Below, piece after piece: positions 48,763 to 57,623 of a stretch of 64,000 nucleotides of DNA (its first letter is position 1; each line of letters opens with the position of its first letter). The position numbers and the translations under genes are program-made. This stretch comes from Lachnospiraceae bacterium (GTDB lineage: Bacteria > Bacillota > Clostridia > Lachnospirales > Lachnospiraceae). The DNA lies in NCBI GenBank assembly GCA_017503735.1, contig JAFVSN010000006.1, positions 62,001 through 126,000 of the forward strand. Direction: 5' to 3'. The notes beneath the pieces were generated by a model, which did no database searches, was not told where the DNA came from, and saw only the letters and a list, made by a program, of their open reading frames with translations.

Positions 48763-48832
48763 GATAACCGCTCCTTTCGTTACAATCCGTCTGTGTCAAT
48801 CCTTCTATTCTCCGGTTCTTCTACGAAAAGAA

Positions 48833-48869
48833 AAGAACCAAGATAAGGATTGTTCCTATCTTGGTTCTT
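48833..48869 (-). terminator. Terminator of the 270-residue membrane protein gene
   Basis: A perfect 13-bp stem (AAGAACCAAGATA with TATCTTGGTTCTT) and an 11-nt loop, then TTCTTTTCG on the minus strand. Confidence 0.85.
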
Positions 48870-48914
48870 AGTTTATATCATGTTCTGTACAATAAAACGT
48901 ACTTTAGACCTTTT

Positions 48915-49727
48915 CTATTTTCGCAACGTTCCGAAAAATACCTGATCAAAGAAATCCTTGGTTATTTCCGGACCAAGTTCCTTCTTAAAGACATCCGTGG
49001 AGATTCCGCCTTTTTCAATCAAACCATCCGTATACGCTAAGGTAATGTTCTTTTTCTCGGTCTTCTGTTCTTCGGTCAGTTCCGGCAATGCTTTTGCGTG
49101 GTCCAGATAAACCCGGATGCTTTCCCGAAGCATCTTCTCCGTATCCGCATCGTTCTTCGGTTTTCCGGCCTTGTAGGCATCCACACTGAGCAGGTGCTCG
49201 TACCAAGCCTCGGAAGCTTCGAAATCCTCCAAATGGTCGTAACCGGCAATCACATCGGAAAGCTTTCCGATTAACTTCATATACTCCTCATCCTTTTCCT
49301 GTACCACATCATAGAATTCCAGGTAGGATTTCCGGTTGGACAAAATATACATGTAGTCTGCCGATATGAGCGGTACATTTTTATCCTTTGGTGTAATCAC
49401 AATGGTGGCCATTTGCATCAAACCTAACATATTCACGCGCATAACGGAAAGATTGCCCAGTTCTTCAATGTTATACTGTTCCACCTTAAATTTCATAACC
49501 CCGTACATTTTCATTTCTTCGTATTCTTCCGGGCTGATTTGCGTCACGGTATAAGTCTTGTTCAATTCTTCCAACACCGCATCAATACTGCGATTCATTG
49601 CTTTTATATTCCGGGAAGCGTTCACTGCTACTATAATAATCAAAATAGCAAGCAAGCCGCCGATAATCCCCAAAATCACACGCCCCACCTTCCTTTTTCC
49701 TTTGGTCTTTCGTTCTTTCTTTGTCAT
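48915..49727 (-). CDS. Membrane-anchored protein of unknown function
   Basis: The 270-residue product has a strongly basic start (KKERKTKGKRKVGR), one membrane segment (residues about 17-37) and an external domain of about 230 residues rich in charged helices. Segments such as MATIVITPKDKNVPLISADYMYILSNRKSYLEFYDVV look like a soluble alpha/beta fold with an acidic substrate pocket. I saw a faint likeness to ferredoxin-dependent bilin-reductase-type proteins (P-L-x-S-x-D-x-x-Y then a Y-x-E-F-Y-D strand) but cannot support a function. It lies between a chemoreceptor gene and the SIMPL operon. Confidence 0.55.
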   Translation of the reverse strand: MTKKERKTKGKRKVGRVILGIIGGLLAILIIIVAVNASRNIKAMNRSIDAVLEELNKTYTVTQISPEEYEEMKMYGVMKFKVEQYNIEELGNLSVMRVNMLGLMQMATIVITPKDKNVPLISADYMYILSNRKSYLEFYDVVQEKDEEYMKLIGKLSDVIAGYDHLEDFEASEAWYEHLLSVDAYKAGKPKNDADTEKMLRESIRVYLDHAKALPELTEEQKTEKKNITLAYTDGLIEKGGISTDVFKKELGPEITKDFFDQVFFGTLRK

Positions 49728-49769
49728 ATGTACCGACTCCTCTCTTTCTTGACAGCTTTTTCCTGCCTG

Positions 49770-51494
49770 TTACTCCAATTTAAACTTATTTACCTCCTGG
49801 TTCAGATTCAGCGCAATTTCTTTATTTTTATCCGCTTCGCTTTCGATTTCCGCTACATTCATCGTAAGTTCTACAGACCGCTCCGTTACATCCCCGACAC
49901 CGGACGTACACTCATTTAATGCCGTTCTGACTGCTTCTACCGATTCCTTAATCGCATCCATGTTAGTCTTTAACTTGGCACTTCGCTCTGCGAAGTCCTG
50001 CATAATCCGGTTGAGACTGTCTACATCCCCCTGATAGCTTTCACTGATTCCAAGTAATCTTTCGTATCCCTTCATGGCAGTTTCATCCATGAAAGCAAGC
50101 ATAACCGCTGCCTCTTTTGCAAGGTCGTTTACCGCCTGAATTACCTCGGCACTTACCTTCTGAATCGAGGTTGCCGCATCCGCAGAATCCGTTGCCAGCT
50201 TACTGATTTCATCTGCCACTACCGCAAATCCGCGACCGGCTTCTCCGGCTCTTGCCGCTTCAATGCTTGCATTTAATGCCAGCAAATTGGTTTGCTCCGA
50301 AATATTTAAAATATTCGCGGTCAGTATACTGATTTCTTCTACTGCCTTTGATTTTTCGATTTTATCGTTTACCTCAGCCGCCATCACATCGGCTTTTTCT
50401 CTTGCCTGCGCCCGTTCCTCTGTCGCACTTCGATAAATTTCTTCCGCATTCTTACGGATATGCTCCGAAGAAGCACTTCCTTCGTCAGCCTGATCGGAAA
50501 TGGCACCGATGAACTCATATGCTTGTACGATTGCTTCCGTAATCTGATTTAAGGAATAATTGGTCTGCTCCATGGAAGCACTCATTTCTTCCATAAATGC
50601 GGACACATCGGAAATACTGATTTCTGCCTGGGACAGTTTTCTTACAATACTTCCCGAAGAAGCATCCAACTTTAAAGAGTTGTCCGAAATTACCAGCATA
50701 ATATTCCTGATATACGAAAGCAGTGCATTTATATTGTCGGCAATTGCTTCTATCTCATCACCGCTCTTAATCTCAAATTTCTTTGTTAAATCTCCTTCAT
50801 CGTTTACCAGCTCTACCATCTTTTGGTCAACCTGTTTGAGCCCTCGCATCATGGCATGTATCACGATACCGATTACAATAAGACCGATAAGCAATGCCAC
50901 CACTGCGATAACAGCAATCTGTGTCATGGAATTGCTTAACCGTTCCGACACAGGGTATGCATCATAATCACAACCAAGTATCGCAATCACCGCGCCGGTA
51001 CTGTCATATATCGGCTTGTACACGGAAATCAGATGTCCGTCTACGGTTACATCAATATAATCCTGTACATATTCTTCTCCCGCAAAGCATCCTTTCAGTT
51101 CCTCGTAAGAGACTTCAAACTCTTCTCCGTAATCGGCTCTTTCCTCCGACAAATCCGTATCGATACCGTAATATACCGAAGTTCCGTCCGTATGTAGCGT
51201 GTACAAATATTCCACTCCGTAAGACTGTTGTACCTCACTTAAGGCATTCCACATTGTTTGGTACTCCTCACTATCTTCACAGCCCTCTTCCAGCCCCTTT
51301 AACACATCACCGTCGATTAACTTAACTGCCATCTTAGATACCATGTCTGCCTGTTCCACTCCCATAGCAACCATACCGTCTTCCATGCGCTTATAGGAAC
51401 ATACCCCGAGAACCGCACACAATGCCGTTACCAAAAGAGCCACCGGTACGAGAATCTTAACACGAATACTGATTTTCTTCTTGTTTTTTTTCAT
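49770..51494 (-). CDS. Methyl-accepting chemotaxis protein
   Basis: This 574-residue receptor has a membrane helix near residues 10-32 and an external Cache-type sensor domain ([45 protein letters not shown]) to about residue 190. The second membrane helix ([23 protein letters not shown]) is followed by HAMP, then a long signalling coiled coil. The hairpin tip [31 protein letters not shown] is classic. It should sense a small molecule and control CheA. ATG 51494 follows GGAGGGG by 4 bases; twelve further residues in frame are unlikely. The ligand is unknown. Confidence 0.94.
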   Translation of the reverse strand: MKKNKKKISIRVKILVPVALLVTALCAVLGVCSYKRMEDGMVAMGVEQADMVSKMAVKLIDGDVLKGLEEGCEDSEEYQTMWNALSEVQQSYGVEYLYTLHTDGTSVYYGIDTDLSEERADYGEEFEVSYEELKGCFAGEEYVQDYIDVTVDGHLISVYKPIYDSTGAVIAILGCDYDAYPVSERLSNSMTQIAVIAVVALLIGLIVIGIVIHAMMRGLKQVDQKMVELVNDEGDLTKKFEIKSGDEIEAIADNINALLSYIRNIMLVISDNSLKLDASSGSIVRKLSQAEISISDVSAFMEEMSASMEQTNYSLNQITEAIVQAYEFIGAISDQADEGSASSEHIRKNAEEIYRSATEERAQAREKADVMAAEVNDKIEKSKAVEEISILTANILNISEQTNLLALNASIEAARAGEAGRGFAVVADEISKLATDSADAATSIQKVSAEVIQAVNDLAKEAAVMLAFMDETAMKGYERLLGISESYQGDVDSLNRIMQDFAERSAKLKTNMDAIKESVEAVRTALNECTSGVGDVTERSVELTMNVAEIESEADKNKEIALNLNQEVNKFKLE

Positions 51495-51610
51495 AACGCC
51501 CCTCCATTTTTCATTTTCGTGCAAAAACATCTAGGTTTATTTTCTTATTATACTACATTTTTTGCTCTTTGTGAAGTAATTTTCTAAAAATATGTGCTAA
51601 CAGAACAAAA

Positions 51611-51636
51611 AGGTCACTCTATGCAAAGAGTGACCT
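51611..51636 (-). terminator. Terminator of the cobalamin-riboswitch operon
   Basis: AGGTCACTCT and AGAGTGACCT form a perfect 10-bp stem with a 6-nt loop, followed on the minus strand by TTTTTGTT. Confidence 0.9.
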
Positions 51637-51647
51637 CCTGTAATCCT

Positions 51648-52166
51648 TTAATTCCGTTGCATCCCTTGTTCCATTTTCTTTAATATCAGAACAATCGGTA
51701 CAATCAACAGCCCGCAAATCAGATTGCTGGTACCGTGTATCATATCAAAAGGAAAACCTGCAACAATCCACGCAATCATCCCTTTGAAATTTAATCCGAA
51801 TAACAGTGCCTGAACCGGAGCATACAATATTCCGAACCCGTACCCGTGTAAAGCATTGACAATCGAGTATACCACCACTGCCACCGGCTTCGGCATTTTC
51901 TTCGGCAAAAGCATGGTAATGCCCCAAAGCACCGCCCAAATATATAAGTACGGTATCCACCAGGTTCCGAATCCCGCAAATATACCGTTTAACAGTACAT
52001 AAATGTAAATCGGATACAAAGCTTTTGCCCGATACACCACCGTAAAGGCAATGGTAAACACGCCCAACAGATGAATATTCGGTGCAAATTCCATAATCAC
52101 TTTCGACACATACATCAATGCTCCCAACATTGAAAATATGGCCATTTCCCGAATCGTCAGCTTCAT
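51648..52166 (-). CDS. ECF transporter S component, probably for a corrinoid or related compound
   Basis: This 172-residue membrane protein has about six hydrophobic segments. It starts MKLTIREMAIFSMLGALMYV, the usual opening of energy-coupling-factor substrate-binding subunits, and ends FPFDMIHGTSNLICGLLIVPIVLILKKM, with the FDxxHxxxN-type end of CbrT/QueT-like S components. Such subunits bind the substrate in the membrane and share a common ATPase/EcfT module encoded elsewhere. It overlaps the DUF4430 gene by one base (TAATG) and is under the same cobalamin riboswitch, which points to corrinoid uptake. Confidence 0.75.
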   Translation of the reverse strand: MKLTIREMAIFSMLGALMYVSKVIMEFAPNIHLLGVFTIAFTVVYRAKALYPIYIYVLLNGIFAGFGTWWIPYLYIWAVLWGITMLLPKKMPKPVAVVVYSIVNALHGYGFGILYAPVQALLFGLNFKGMIAWIVAGFPFDMIHGTSNLICGLLIVPIVLILKKMEQGMQRN

Positions 52167-52705
52167 TACTTCGATACCTTAAAGGAATACGTCTTTCCTT
52201 CTTCAATGTCAGTTGTATCTACCCCGCTCATGGCATAGTCGCCGTCCACATAAAATCCCCAGTAGGTCTGATCCACATCATAATCCGCAAGAATTCCGTT
52301 GACTTTCTTTACATAAAGTCCGTAAGCCCCCGCTTCGCCTTCAATCAGTCCTAAGTCAAGCAGAGCTTCACCTACCGTAGACTTATCGGTATGAATCACG
52401 AACTTTGTTTCGTTACCGTCCTTGTCTACTACAGAAAAGTCAAACGCCTTCTTTCCTTCTCCCAGTTCGGTCACATCACTTGCGACATCGCCTTCCTGCG
52501 TAGCATCTTCTCCGGATTCTGCATCCTGACCCTCTTCGATTTCATTTGCTGCATCCTCGGTTGCCGGTGCCGTAACCTTCGCATCCTGCTCCTTCGGGGA
52601 CTCTTCCTCGTCCTTCTTACATCCTACCGTAAACAATGCCATAGCCACAATCAGCATCATACAAAGGATACGTGATAACATCATGTTTCTAGTTTTTCTT
52701 TGCAT
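52166..52705 (-). CDS. DUF4430 lipoprotein (transcobalamin-like domain)
   Basis: The 179-residue product has a signal with lipobox (MLIVAMALFTVGC, cysteine near residue 29), an acidic linker to about residue 80, and a DUF4430 domain. FDFSVVDKDGNETKFVIHTDKSTVGEALLDLGLI and TYWGFYVDGDYAMSGVDTTDIEEGKTYSFKVS are typical. This domain resembles the C-terminal part of transcobalamin/intrinsic factor, which binds cobalamin. It probably captures corrinoid outside the membrane for the S component. ATG 52705 follows AAAGGAG by 8 bases. Confidence 0.82.
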   Translation of the reverse strand: MQRKTRNMMLSRILCMMLIVAMALFTVGCKKDEEESPKEQDAKVTAPATEDAANEIEEGQDAESGEDATQEGDVASDVTELGEGKKAFDFSVVDKDGNETKFVIHTDKSTVGEALLDLGLIEGEAGAYGLYVKKVNGILADYDVDQTYWGFYVDGDYAMSGVDTTDIEEGKTYSFKVSK

Positions 52706-52737
52706 ATCTTTTCTCCTTTTCATTGTATTTCCCCCTA

Positions 52738-52935
52738 CTTACCGGCACTCGCGGCGTACTGCTGTGGAGGAGCGTTTTTGTCCGGGTATTTCGACTCGGC
52801 ATTCCTTTTCTCACCTTCTCGGAATTCTCCAATGGCTTGTCCCGGAGGTTGTGGCGTCTCCGGTAGAAAAAAGTCTGGTACATGCCTCACGGCGACGGGC
52901 TCGTACAGGAGTTTCACCTGTTTCCCCGACACAAA
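52738..52935 (-). promoter_or_regulatory. Cobalamin riboswitch
   Basis: On the minus strand the 5' part GGGGAAACAGGTGAAACTCC then GAGCCCGTCGCCGTGAG (about 52930-52885) matches the P3/P4 core GGTGAAANTCC..GCCC-CGCCACTG of the class. AAGCCATTGGAG lies at about 52840-52829. The B12 box equivalent GCCGAGTCGAAATACCCGG is at about 52800-52779. A -10 TATAAT lies at 52950-52945. It precedes the DUF4430/ECF-S pair, so cobalamin should shut off expression. I did not resolve the expression platform. Confidence 0.85.
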
Positions 52936-53008
52936 AACAAAAAGATTATATCACAATTATTACAAAAAGGGAATCGGATTTTTATATCGGTTCCGATTCC
53001 CTCTCTTT

Positions 53009-55198
53009 TTACACTAAATACCGTTTCAATACCGCTTCCAATTCTTTTACTTCGATCGGTTTCGCCACATAATCACAGAAGCCCGCCGCCAACAATTCTT
53101 CCTTTGCACCGAATACCGCATTTGCGGTCAATGCAACAATCGGCGTGTCTTTACAGTAACCGTCCGGAAGTTTCCGGATTGCTTCCATTGTCTCTACACC
53201 GTCCATCTCCGGCATCATATGATCCATAAAAATCAAATCGTATTCCTTTTCCTGCACTTTTGCGATTGCTCCGGCTCCGCTGTCTACCAAATCCGTCTCC
53301 AGGCTATAAGGCTCCAATAATTTTTTTGCAATCGTCAGATTGAATGCATTATCATCCACTACCAATACTTTCTTTCCGACAATACACTCCACAGGAGTCG
53401 GTTGGAACGCCTTTCTGGCTTCCGATGACTTTGCGGAGTTTATATCCCAATTACGCAACGGAGTATCGTCTGCGACAGACTGAATCATAGTCATCGTAAA
53501 GGTAGTTCCTTTCCCGTATTCACTTTCCACGGTAATCGTACCGCCCATCAATTCACACAAACTTTTTGAAATAGCCAACCCGAGTCCGGTGCCTTTTATG
53601 GCACGGTTTTTCTTTGTATCCACTTGGGAAAACGTCGTAAACAGTTTCCCGATATCTTCTTCCTTTATGCCGATACCGGTATCCTTTACCTTATAAATCA
53701 TCCGGTAGGTATTATCATCCAAATATTCTCGGTCCACCAGCAATGTAATAGACCCTTCTTTAGTAAATTTCACCGCATTTCCCAAAATGTTAAGTAGTAC
53801 CTGTTTTATACGGGTCACGTCTCCGCAAAGTACTCTCGGTACATTCCGCCCGATTTCACATTCCAAACTTACTGCTTTGCCGGCAAGACGTACTCTTGTC
53901 ATATCCAAAACTTCCGCCAGTACTTCTCCCAGTTTATAATCCATATTGATAATTTCATACTTTCCGGCTTCGATTTTGGAAATATCCAAAATGTCATTGA
54001 TGATTCCCAAAAGTCCCTGTCCTGCACTGTGAATCTGCATTACAGACTCCCGGGTCTCATTTTCCAAATCCTCCCGCAACAATATTTCACTCATTCCGAT
54101 AATGGAATTCATCGGTGTACGTATTTCATGGCTCATATTGGCAAGAAACGCACTCTTTGCCGCATTTGCCTTATCTGCTTCTATCTTGGCCTGCCGGTAC
54201 TCCTCCGCATAATAAGCCGCTTTTTTTCTGTTCCGGTAGTTGGAGGTACAGAAATAAGCTACCACAACAAAAATTAACGTAGAAATCAAAATGTTACGAT
54301 ACAAATTGGTCCGTACTCTGGAAAACAAATCGTCTGTCGGTACCAGCATCACCACATACCAATCTCCGGATATATAATTTCGGAATACCTCACAGGACTT
54401 CCCGTCAATTGTCGCTTGAAAGGAATTCACCGTATTGCGGATTACCTGTCGCGCCACTTGTTGTTCATCCGTATTTTGATACTGCGCATCCGTAAGAAAA
54501 TTGACTCCTCGCATATCCGGGTTCGTATGCGCCACAACCAGTCCGTCTCCGGTCATTACAAATCCGTAACCGTAACCGTTTAAGTTTATATTTTCTGCCA
54601 GGTTCTGTATTTCTTCCAACGTAACATCCAATGCCAACACACTTTTTCTGTCCGACATCTGCTTACTCAGTGAAATGATAACATTTCCTGTCTGCGCATC
54701 CACATAAGGAGGAATCAGTGCAGCCTCCTCACTTTTTTTTGCCATAGTGTACCAAATACGCTCCTGAGGAACATAATCCGCATCCGGAACCCATCCCAAA
54801 CCATCCACATAAGTTCCGTCTACCACGCCGTATATTCCGGTAAAATTTTCGCTGACACGCTCTGCATATTTCACGGATTCTCTGACCAAATACGACTCAA
54901 TCTGTTTCGAATCCATCCCCTCCGCCAGCATGTATTCTACCCCTTCAATGGTAACCTCCAAGGTTTCCACTCCACGTAACAAGAAGTTATCTATCTTTTT
55001 TGTCCGCTCCTTGATTGCCGTTTCTCCCATGGTAATGGCATCTTCTTTGGTCAACGAATAAAAAGAACCAAAGGTATACACCACAATAAACGTCATCAAA
55101 ATCAACGTCACTACCAGTGTGGCAAAATACAACCATCGTTCCTTTCTTAGGCTTCTTATCTCTTTCTTTTTTTTGCTCCCGGTCTTTTGTATTTTCAC
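53009..55198 (-). CDS. Hybrid histidine kinase with dCache sensor (HisKA-HATPase-REC)
   Basis: The 729-residue protein has a membrane helix near residues 23-45 and a dCache external domain ([57 protein letters not shown]) to about 305. After a second membrane helix comes HisKA with [15 protein letters not shown] near residue 357. HATPase follows ([28 protein letters not shown]), then a C-terminal receiver ([22 protein letters not shown]). Start is GTG 55198 after AGGAGGA. No partner regulator is adjacent, and no HPt is present, so a separate phosphotransferase is expected. Confidence 0.9.
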   Translation of the reverse strand: MKIQKTGSKKKKEIRSLRKERWLYFATLVVTLILMTFIVVYTFGSFYSLTKEDAITMGETAIKERTKKIDNFLLRGVETLEVTIEGVEYMLAEGMDSKQIESYLVRESVKYAERVSENFTGIYGVVDGTYVDGLGWVPDADYVPQERIWYTMAKKSEEAALIPPYVDAQTGNVIISLSKQMSDRKSVLALDVTLEEIQNLAENINLNGYGYGFVMTGDGLVVAHTNPDMRGVNFLTDAQYQNTDEQQVARQVIRNTVNSFQATIDGKSCEVFRNYISGDWYVVMLVPTDDLFSRVRTNLYRNILISTLIFVVVAYFCTSNYRNRKKAAYYAEEYRQAKIEADKANAAKSAFLANMSHEIRTPMNSIIGMSEILLREDLENETRESVMQIHSAGQGLLGIINDILDISKIEAGKYEIINMDYKLGEVLAEVLDMTRVRLAGKAVSLECEIGRNVPRVLCGDVTRIKQVLLNILGNAVKFTKEGSITLLVDREYLDDNTYRMIYKVKDTGIGIKEEDIGKLFTTFSQVDTKKNRAIKGTGLGLAISKSLCELMGGTITVESEYGKGTTFTMTMIQSVADDTPLRNWDINSAKSSEARKAFQPTPVECIVGKKVLVVDDNAFNLTIAKKLLEPYSLETDLVDSGAGAIAKVQEKEYDLIFMDHMMPEMDGVETMEAIRKLPDGYCKDTPIVALTANAVFGAKEELLAAGFCDYVAKPIEVKELEAVLKRYLV

Positions 55199-55449
55199 CC
55201 GTATCCTCCTAAAAAGCGTTTTCCTCTACAGTAACCCTTATGATAAGTATATCAAAAACTTCTTTACTTTACAAGAGTGCATTGCTATTATTGTAAATTG
55301 TTATTATATTTTATATCAATACGTTTCAAACACTTGTTTTTCTTTCCACAGTCTGTTAAAATGCTTATATTGTAGCGTTATCTGTCATTCAATAAACGCG
55401 ATATATTCTTTCATTTTTCGTTATTATTCGTTAGGAAAGGAGTTCCCCT

Positions 55450-57174
55450 ATGAAAATGCTATGGAAACTGACCAAAGAGGCCGCCCGCTACAAGGTCCTC
55501 TATATTCTGGCGATATTATCTACACTGTTACTGACCGGTATAAATCTGACCGCTCCGAAATTGCTGTCTAAGATGACCGGTATCGTAGGAGGCGGCGTGG
55601 ATGATACTGCCCTAAAACAAATCGTATTCCTTGCCATCGGACTGTTGGTACTGTATTTGCTTCGTATTGTATTCCGTTTCTTAAATAACTATCTGGCCCA
55701 CAAAGCAGCCTGGTATCTGGTGGGGGATTTGCGTGACCGTTTATATAAAAAGCTCCAGAGTCTGGATTTAGGATTTTTCCACGACAAACAGACCGGTGAT
55801 TTAATGAGTCGCGTAGTCAACGATACGAGAGACTTTGAACTCCTTTACGCCCACATGATTCCGGATATGATAACAAATCTGGTGACCTTCGGCGGAGTCC
55901 TTACCATTCTTCTTGTAATCAACTGGAAGCTGGCTCTCATTACTTGTTTCCCGATTCCGTTAATCCTCATTTCCGGTGTGATTTTCGCAAAAAAAGTACG
56001 CCCGTTTTTTAAGGCGTCTCAGAAAAGCATGGGAGAACTGAACGCGAAGCTTCAGGACAATCTGTCCGGTCTTCACGAAATTCAGTCCTTCGGACAGGAG
56101 GAGGAGGAAGCGGCTCTGGTCAGCGAAAGCAACTTCACCCAGGTTCGTGCCATGCTCCGTGCCTTACGTGCCAGTGCCATTTTCCATCCGAGTGTGGAAT
56201 TTGTTTCTTCCATCGGTACGGTGCTTGTGGTTGCCGTAGGCGGTTATTTGGCTTATTTAGGCCAGTTATCCGTAGAGGATATTGTAGCTTTTGTTTTATA
56301 CTTATCCCTCTTCTACGCCCCGATATCAAGCCTTGCAAGCTGGCTCGAAAACCTCCAGCAGTCCCTTGCCGGTGCGGAACGTGTTACGTTAATTTTAGAT
56401 ACCCCGTCCGCTATCAAAAATAAAGAAGGTGCAAAGGATTTAGAAAACGTCTCCGGTGAAATTACGTTTCAGAACGTTTCCTTCCACTACAGTAATAAGG
56501 TGCCGGTATTAAAGAACATTTCCTTTACCTGTAAACCGGGACAGATGGTTGCCCTTGTGGGTCCCACCGGTGTAGGAAAAACCACCATTACCCAGCTTAT
56601 CTCCCGTTTCTATGATCCGGTGGATGGTTCGGTTCTGGTAGACGGGCAGGACGTCCGCGATGTCACCTTGGAGAGTCTTCGTAAAAACATTTCTCCGGTA
56701 CTGCAGGACACCTTCCTGTTCCACGGCTCCATCGCCGACAACATCGGCTACGCAAAACCGGATGCCACCCGTGAGGAAATCATCGCCGCCGCAAAGGCCG
56801 CTAACATCCACGAAGACATCCTACATATGCCGGAGGAATACGAAACCCAGGTCGGAGAACGGGGCCTGCGCCTCTCCGGCGGTCAGAAGCAGCGTGTTGC
56901 CATTGCCCGCGCCATCCTCCGCCAGTCTCCGATGATTATCTTAGACGAAGCCACCGCTTCCGTGGACGTACAGACCGAACGGCAAATCCAGGCTGCCATT
57001 AACAACATGGCAGGCAAGCGTACCATTGTTGCCATCGCCCACCGGTTATCCACCATAAAAAATGCGGACTTGATTTTAGTAATTCACGAAGGCGAAATCA
57101 AAGAACAGGGAAGTCATGAAGAACTGCTGGCTCTGGGCGGAATCTATGCGCAGATGCTAAAGGCGCAGGAGTAA
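55450..57174 (+). CDS. ABC exporter, fused permease-ATPase (MsbA/LmrA type)
   Basis: This 574-residue half-transporter has an N-terminal six-helix export domain (residues 15-310) and an ATPase domain. Walker A is VALVGPTGVGKTTI near residue 375, Q-loop SPVLQDTFLFHG, signature LSGGQKQRVAIARA, Walker B MIILDEATASVD and H-loop IAHRLST. It should work as a homodimer exporting a lipid, peptide or drug. It stands alone, has GGAAAGGAG upstream, and ends at the convergent junction containing the second 116-bp element. Confidence 0.92.
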   Translation: MKMLWKLTKEAARYKVLYILAILSTLLLTGINLTAPKLLSKMTGIVGGGVDDTALKQIVFLAIGLLVLYLLRIVFRFLNNYLAHKAAWYLVGDLRDRLYKKLQSLDLGFFHDKQTGDLMSRVVNDTRDFELLYAHMIPDMITNLVTFGGVLTILLVINWKLALITCFPIPLILISGVIFAKKVRPFFKASQKSMGELNAKLQDNLSGLHEIQSFGQEEEEAALVSESNFTQVRAMLRALRASAIFHPSVEFVSSIGTVLVVAVGGYLAYLGQLSVEDIVAFVLYLSLFYAPISSLASWLENLQQSLAGAERVTLILDTPSAIKNKEGAKDLENVSGEITFQNVSFHYSNKVPVLKNISFTCKPGQMVALVGPTGVGKTTITQLISRFYDPVDGSVLVDGQDVRDVTLESLRKNISPVLQDTFLFHGSIADNIGYAKPDATREEIIAAAKAANIHEDILHMPEEYETQVGERGLRLSGGQKQRVAIARAILRQSPMIILDEATASVDVQTERQIQAAINNMAGKRTIVAIAHRLSTIKNADLILVIHEGEIKEQGSHEELLALGGIYAQMLKAQE

Positions 57175-57224
57175 TCACGCACACAAAGTGAGCATAGAGG
57201 CATCTTTTAGAAAATTCTCCTTTC

Positions 57225-57300
57225 TCATGGTAAATTTATGCCATCAAGAAAAAATGTTGCCATGAGGACATGGCAGAACGCAATGTTCATGGTAAATATA
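57225..57300. repeat. Short direct repeats with a central palindrome
   Basis: TCATGGTAAATTTA (57225-57238) and TCATGGTAAATATA (57287-57300) match at 13 of 14 bases. Between them TGCCATG-AGGA-CATGGCA (57258-57275) is a perfect palindrome. They lie just outside the nested repeat shells and after the ABC gene. Confidence 0.75.
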
Positions 57301-57312
57301 GCTCATAAACAC

Positions 57313-57611
57313 CGGTGTCCCTGTACAGAACCAAAAGCTCGTTTTACGGGTATTTATACATGTAAAAAGACACGAGCCCCATAGACCTTGATTTTTTGCT
57401 TTCCCGAAGGGTCGCGTCCTTAGCGCAGTCGATATCGCCTCTTAGATAAGACTGGGCGCGAGGTCGCTCCCTAGCGTCCTAGTCGTTCTTAGAGGAAGAT
57501 TGACGGAGCGTTGCGATTTGCAAATAAATCAATGTCTATGGGGCTCGTGTCGATTACTATGCTAACTACAACCGTAAAACGAGCTAAGTTATTTTACCGG
57601 CAGGGACACCG
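57313..57611. repeat. Multi-shell inverted repeat enclosing the 116-bp element
   Basis: Nested arms are 57313-57323 with 57601-57611 (11 bp), 57336-57349 with 57572-57585 (14 bp), 57369-57386 with 57534-57551 (18 bp), and 57388-57394 with 57526-57532 (7 bp). All are perfect, separated by unpaired spacers. They surround the core at 57400-57515. No gene is present between the ABC exporter stop and the oxidoreductase stop. Confidence 0.95.
57400..57515 (+). repeat. 116-bp structured element, copy 2
   Basis: Aligned gap-free to the reverse complement of 36316-36431 with about 9 differences. Differences cluster near 57412-57420 and 57434-57449; the stretch GACTGGGCGCGAGGTCGCTCC is identical in both. 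No open frame; strong internal pairing. Confidence 0.9.
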
Positions 57612-57623
57612 TCCTAAAATCAT

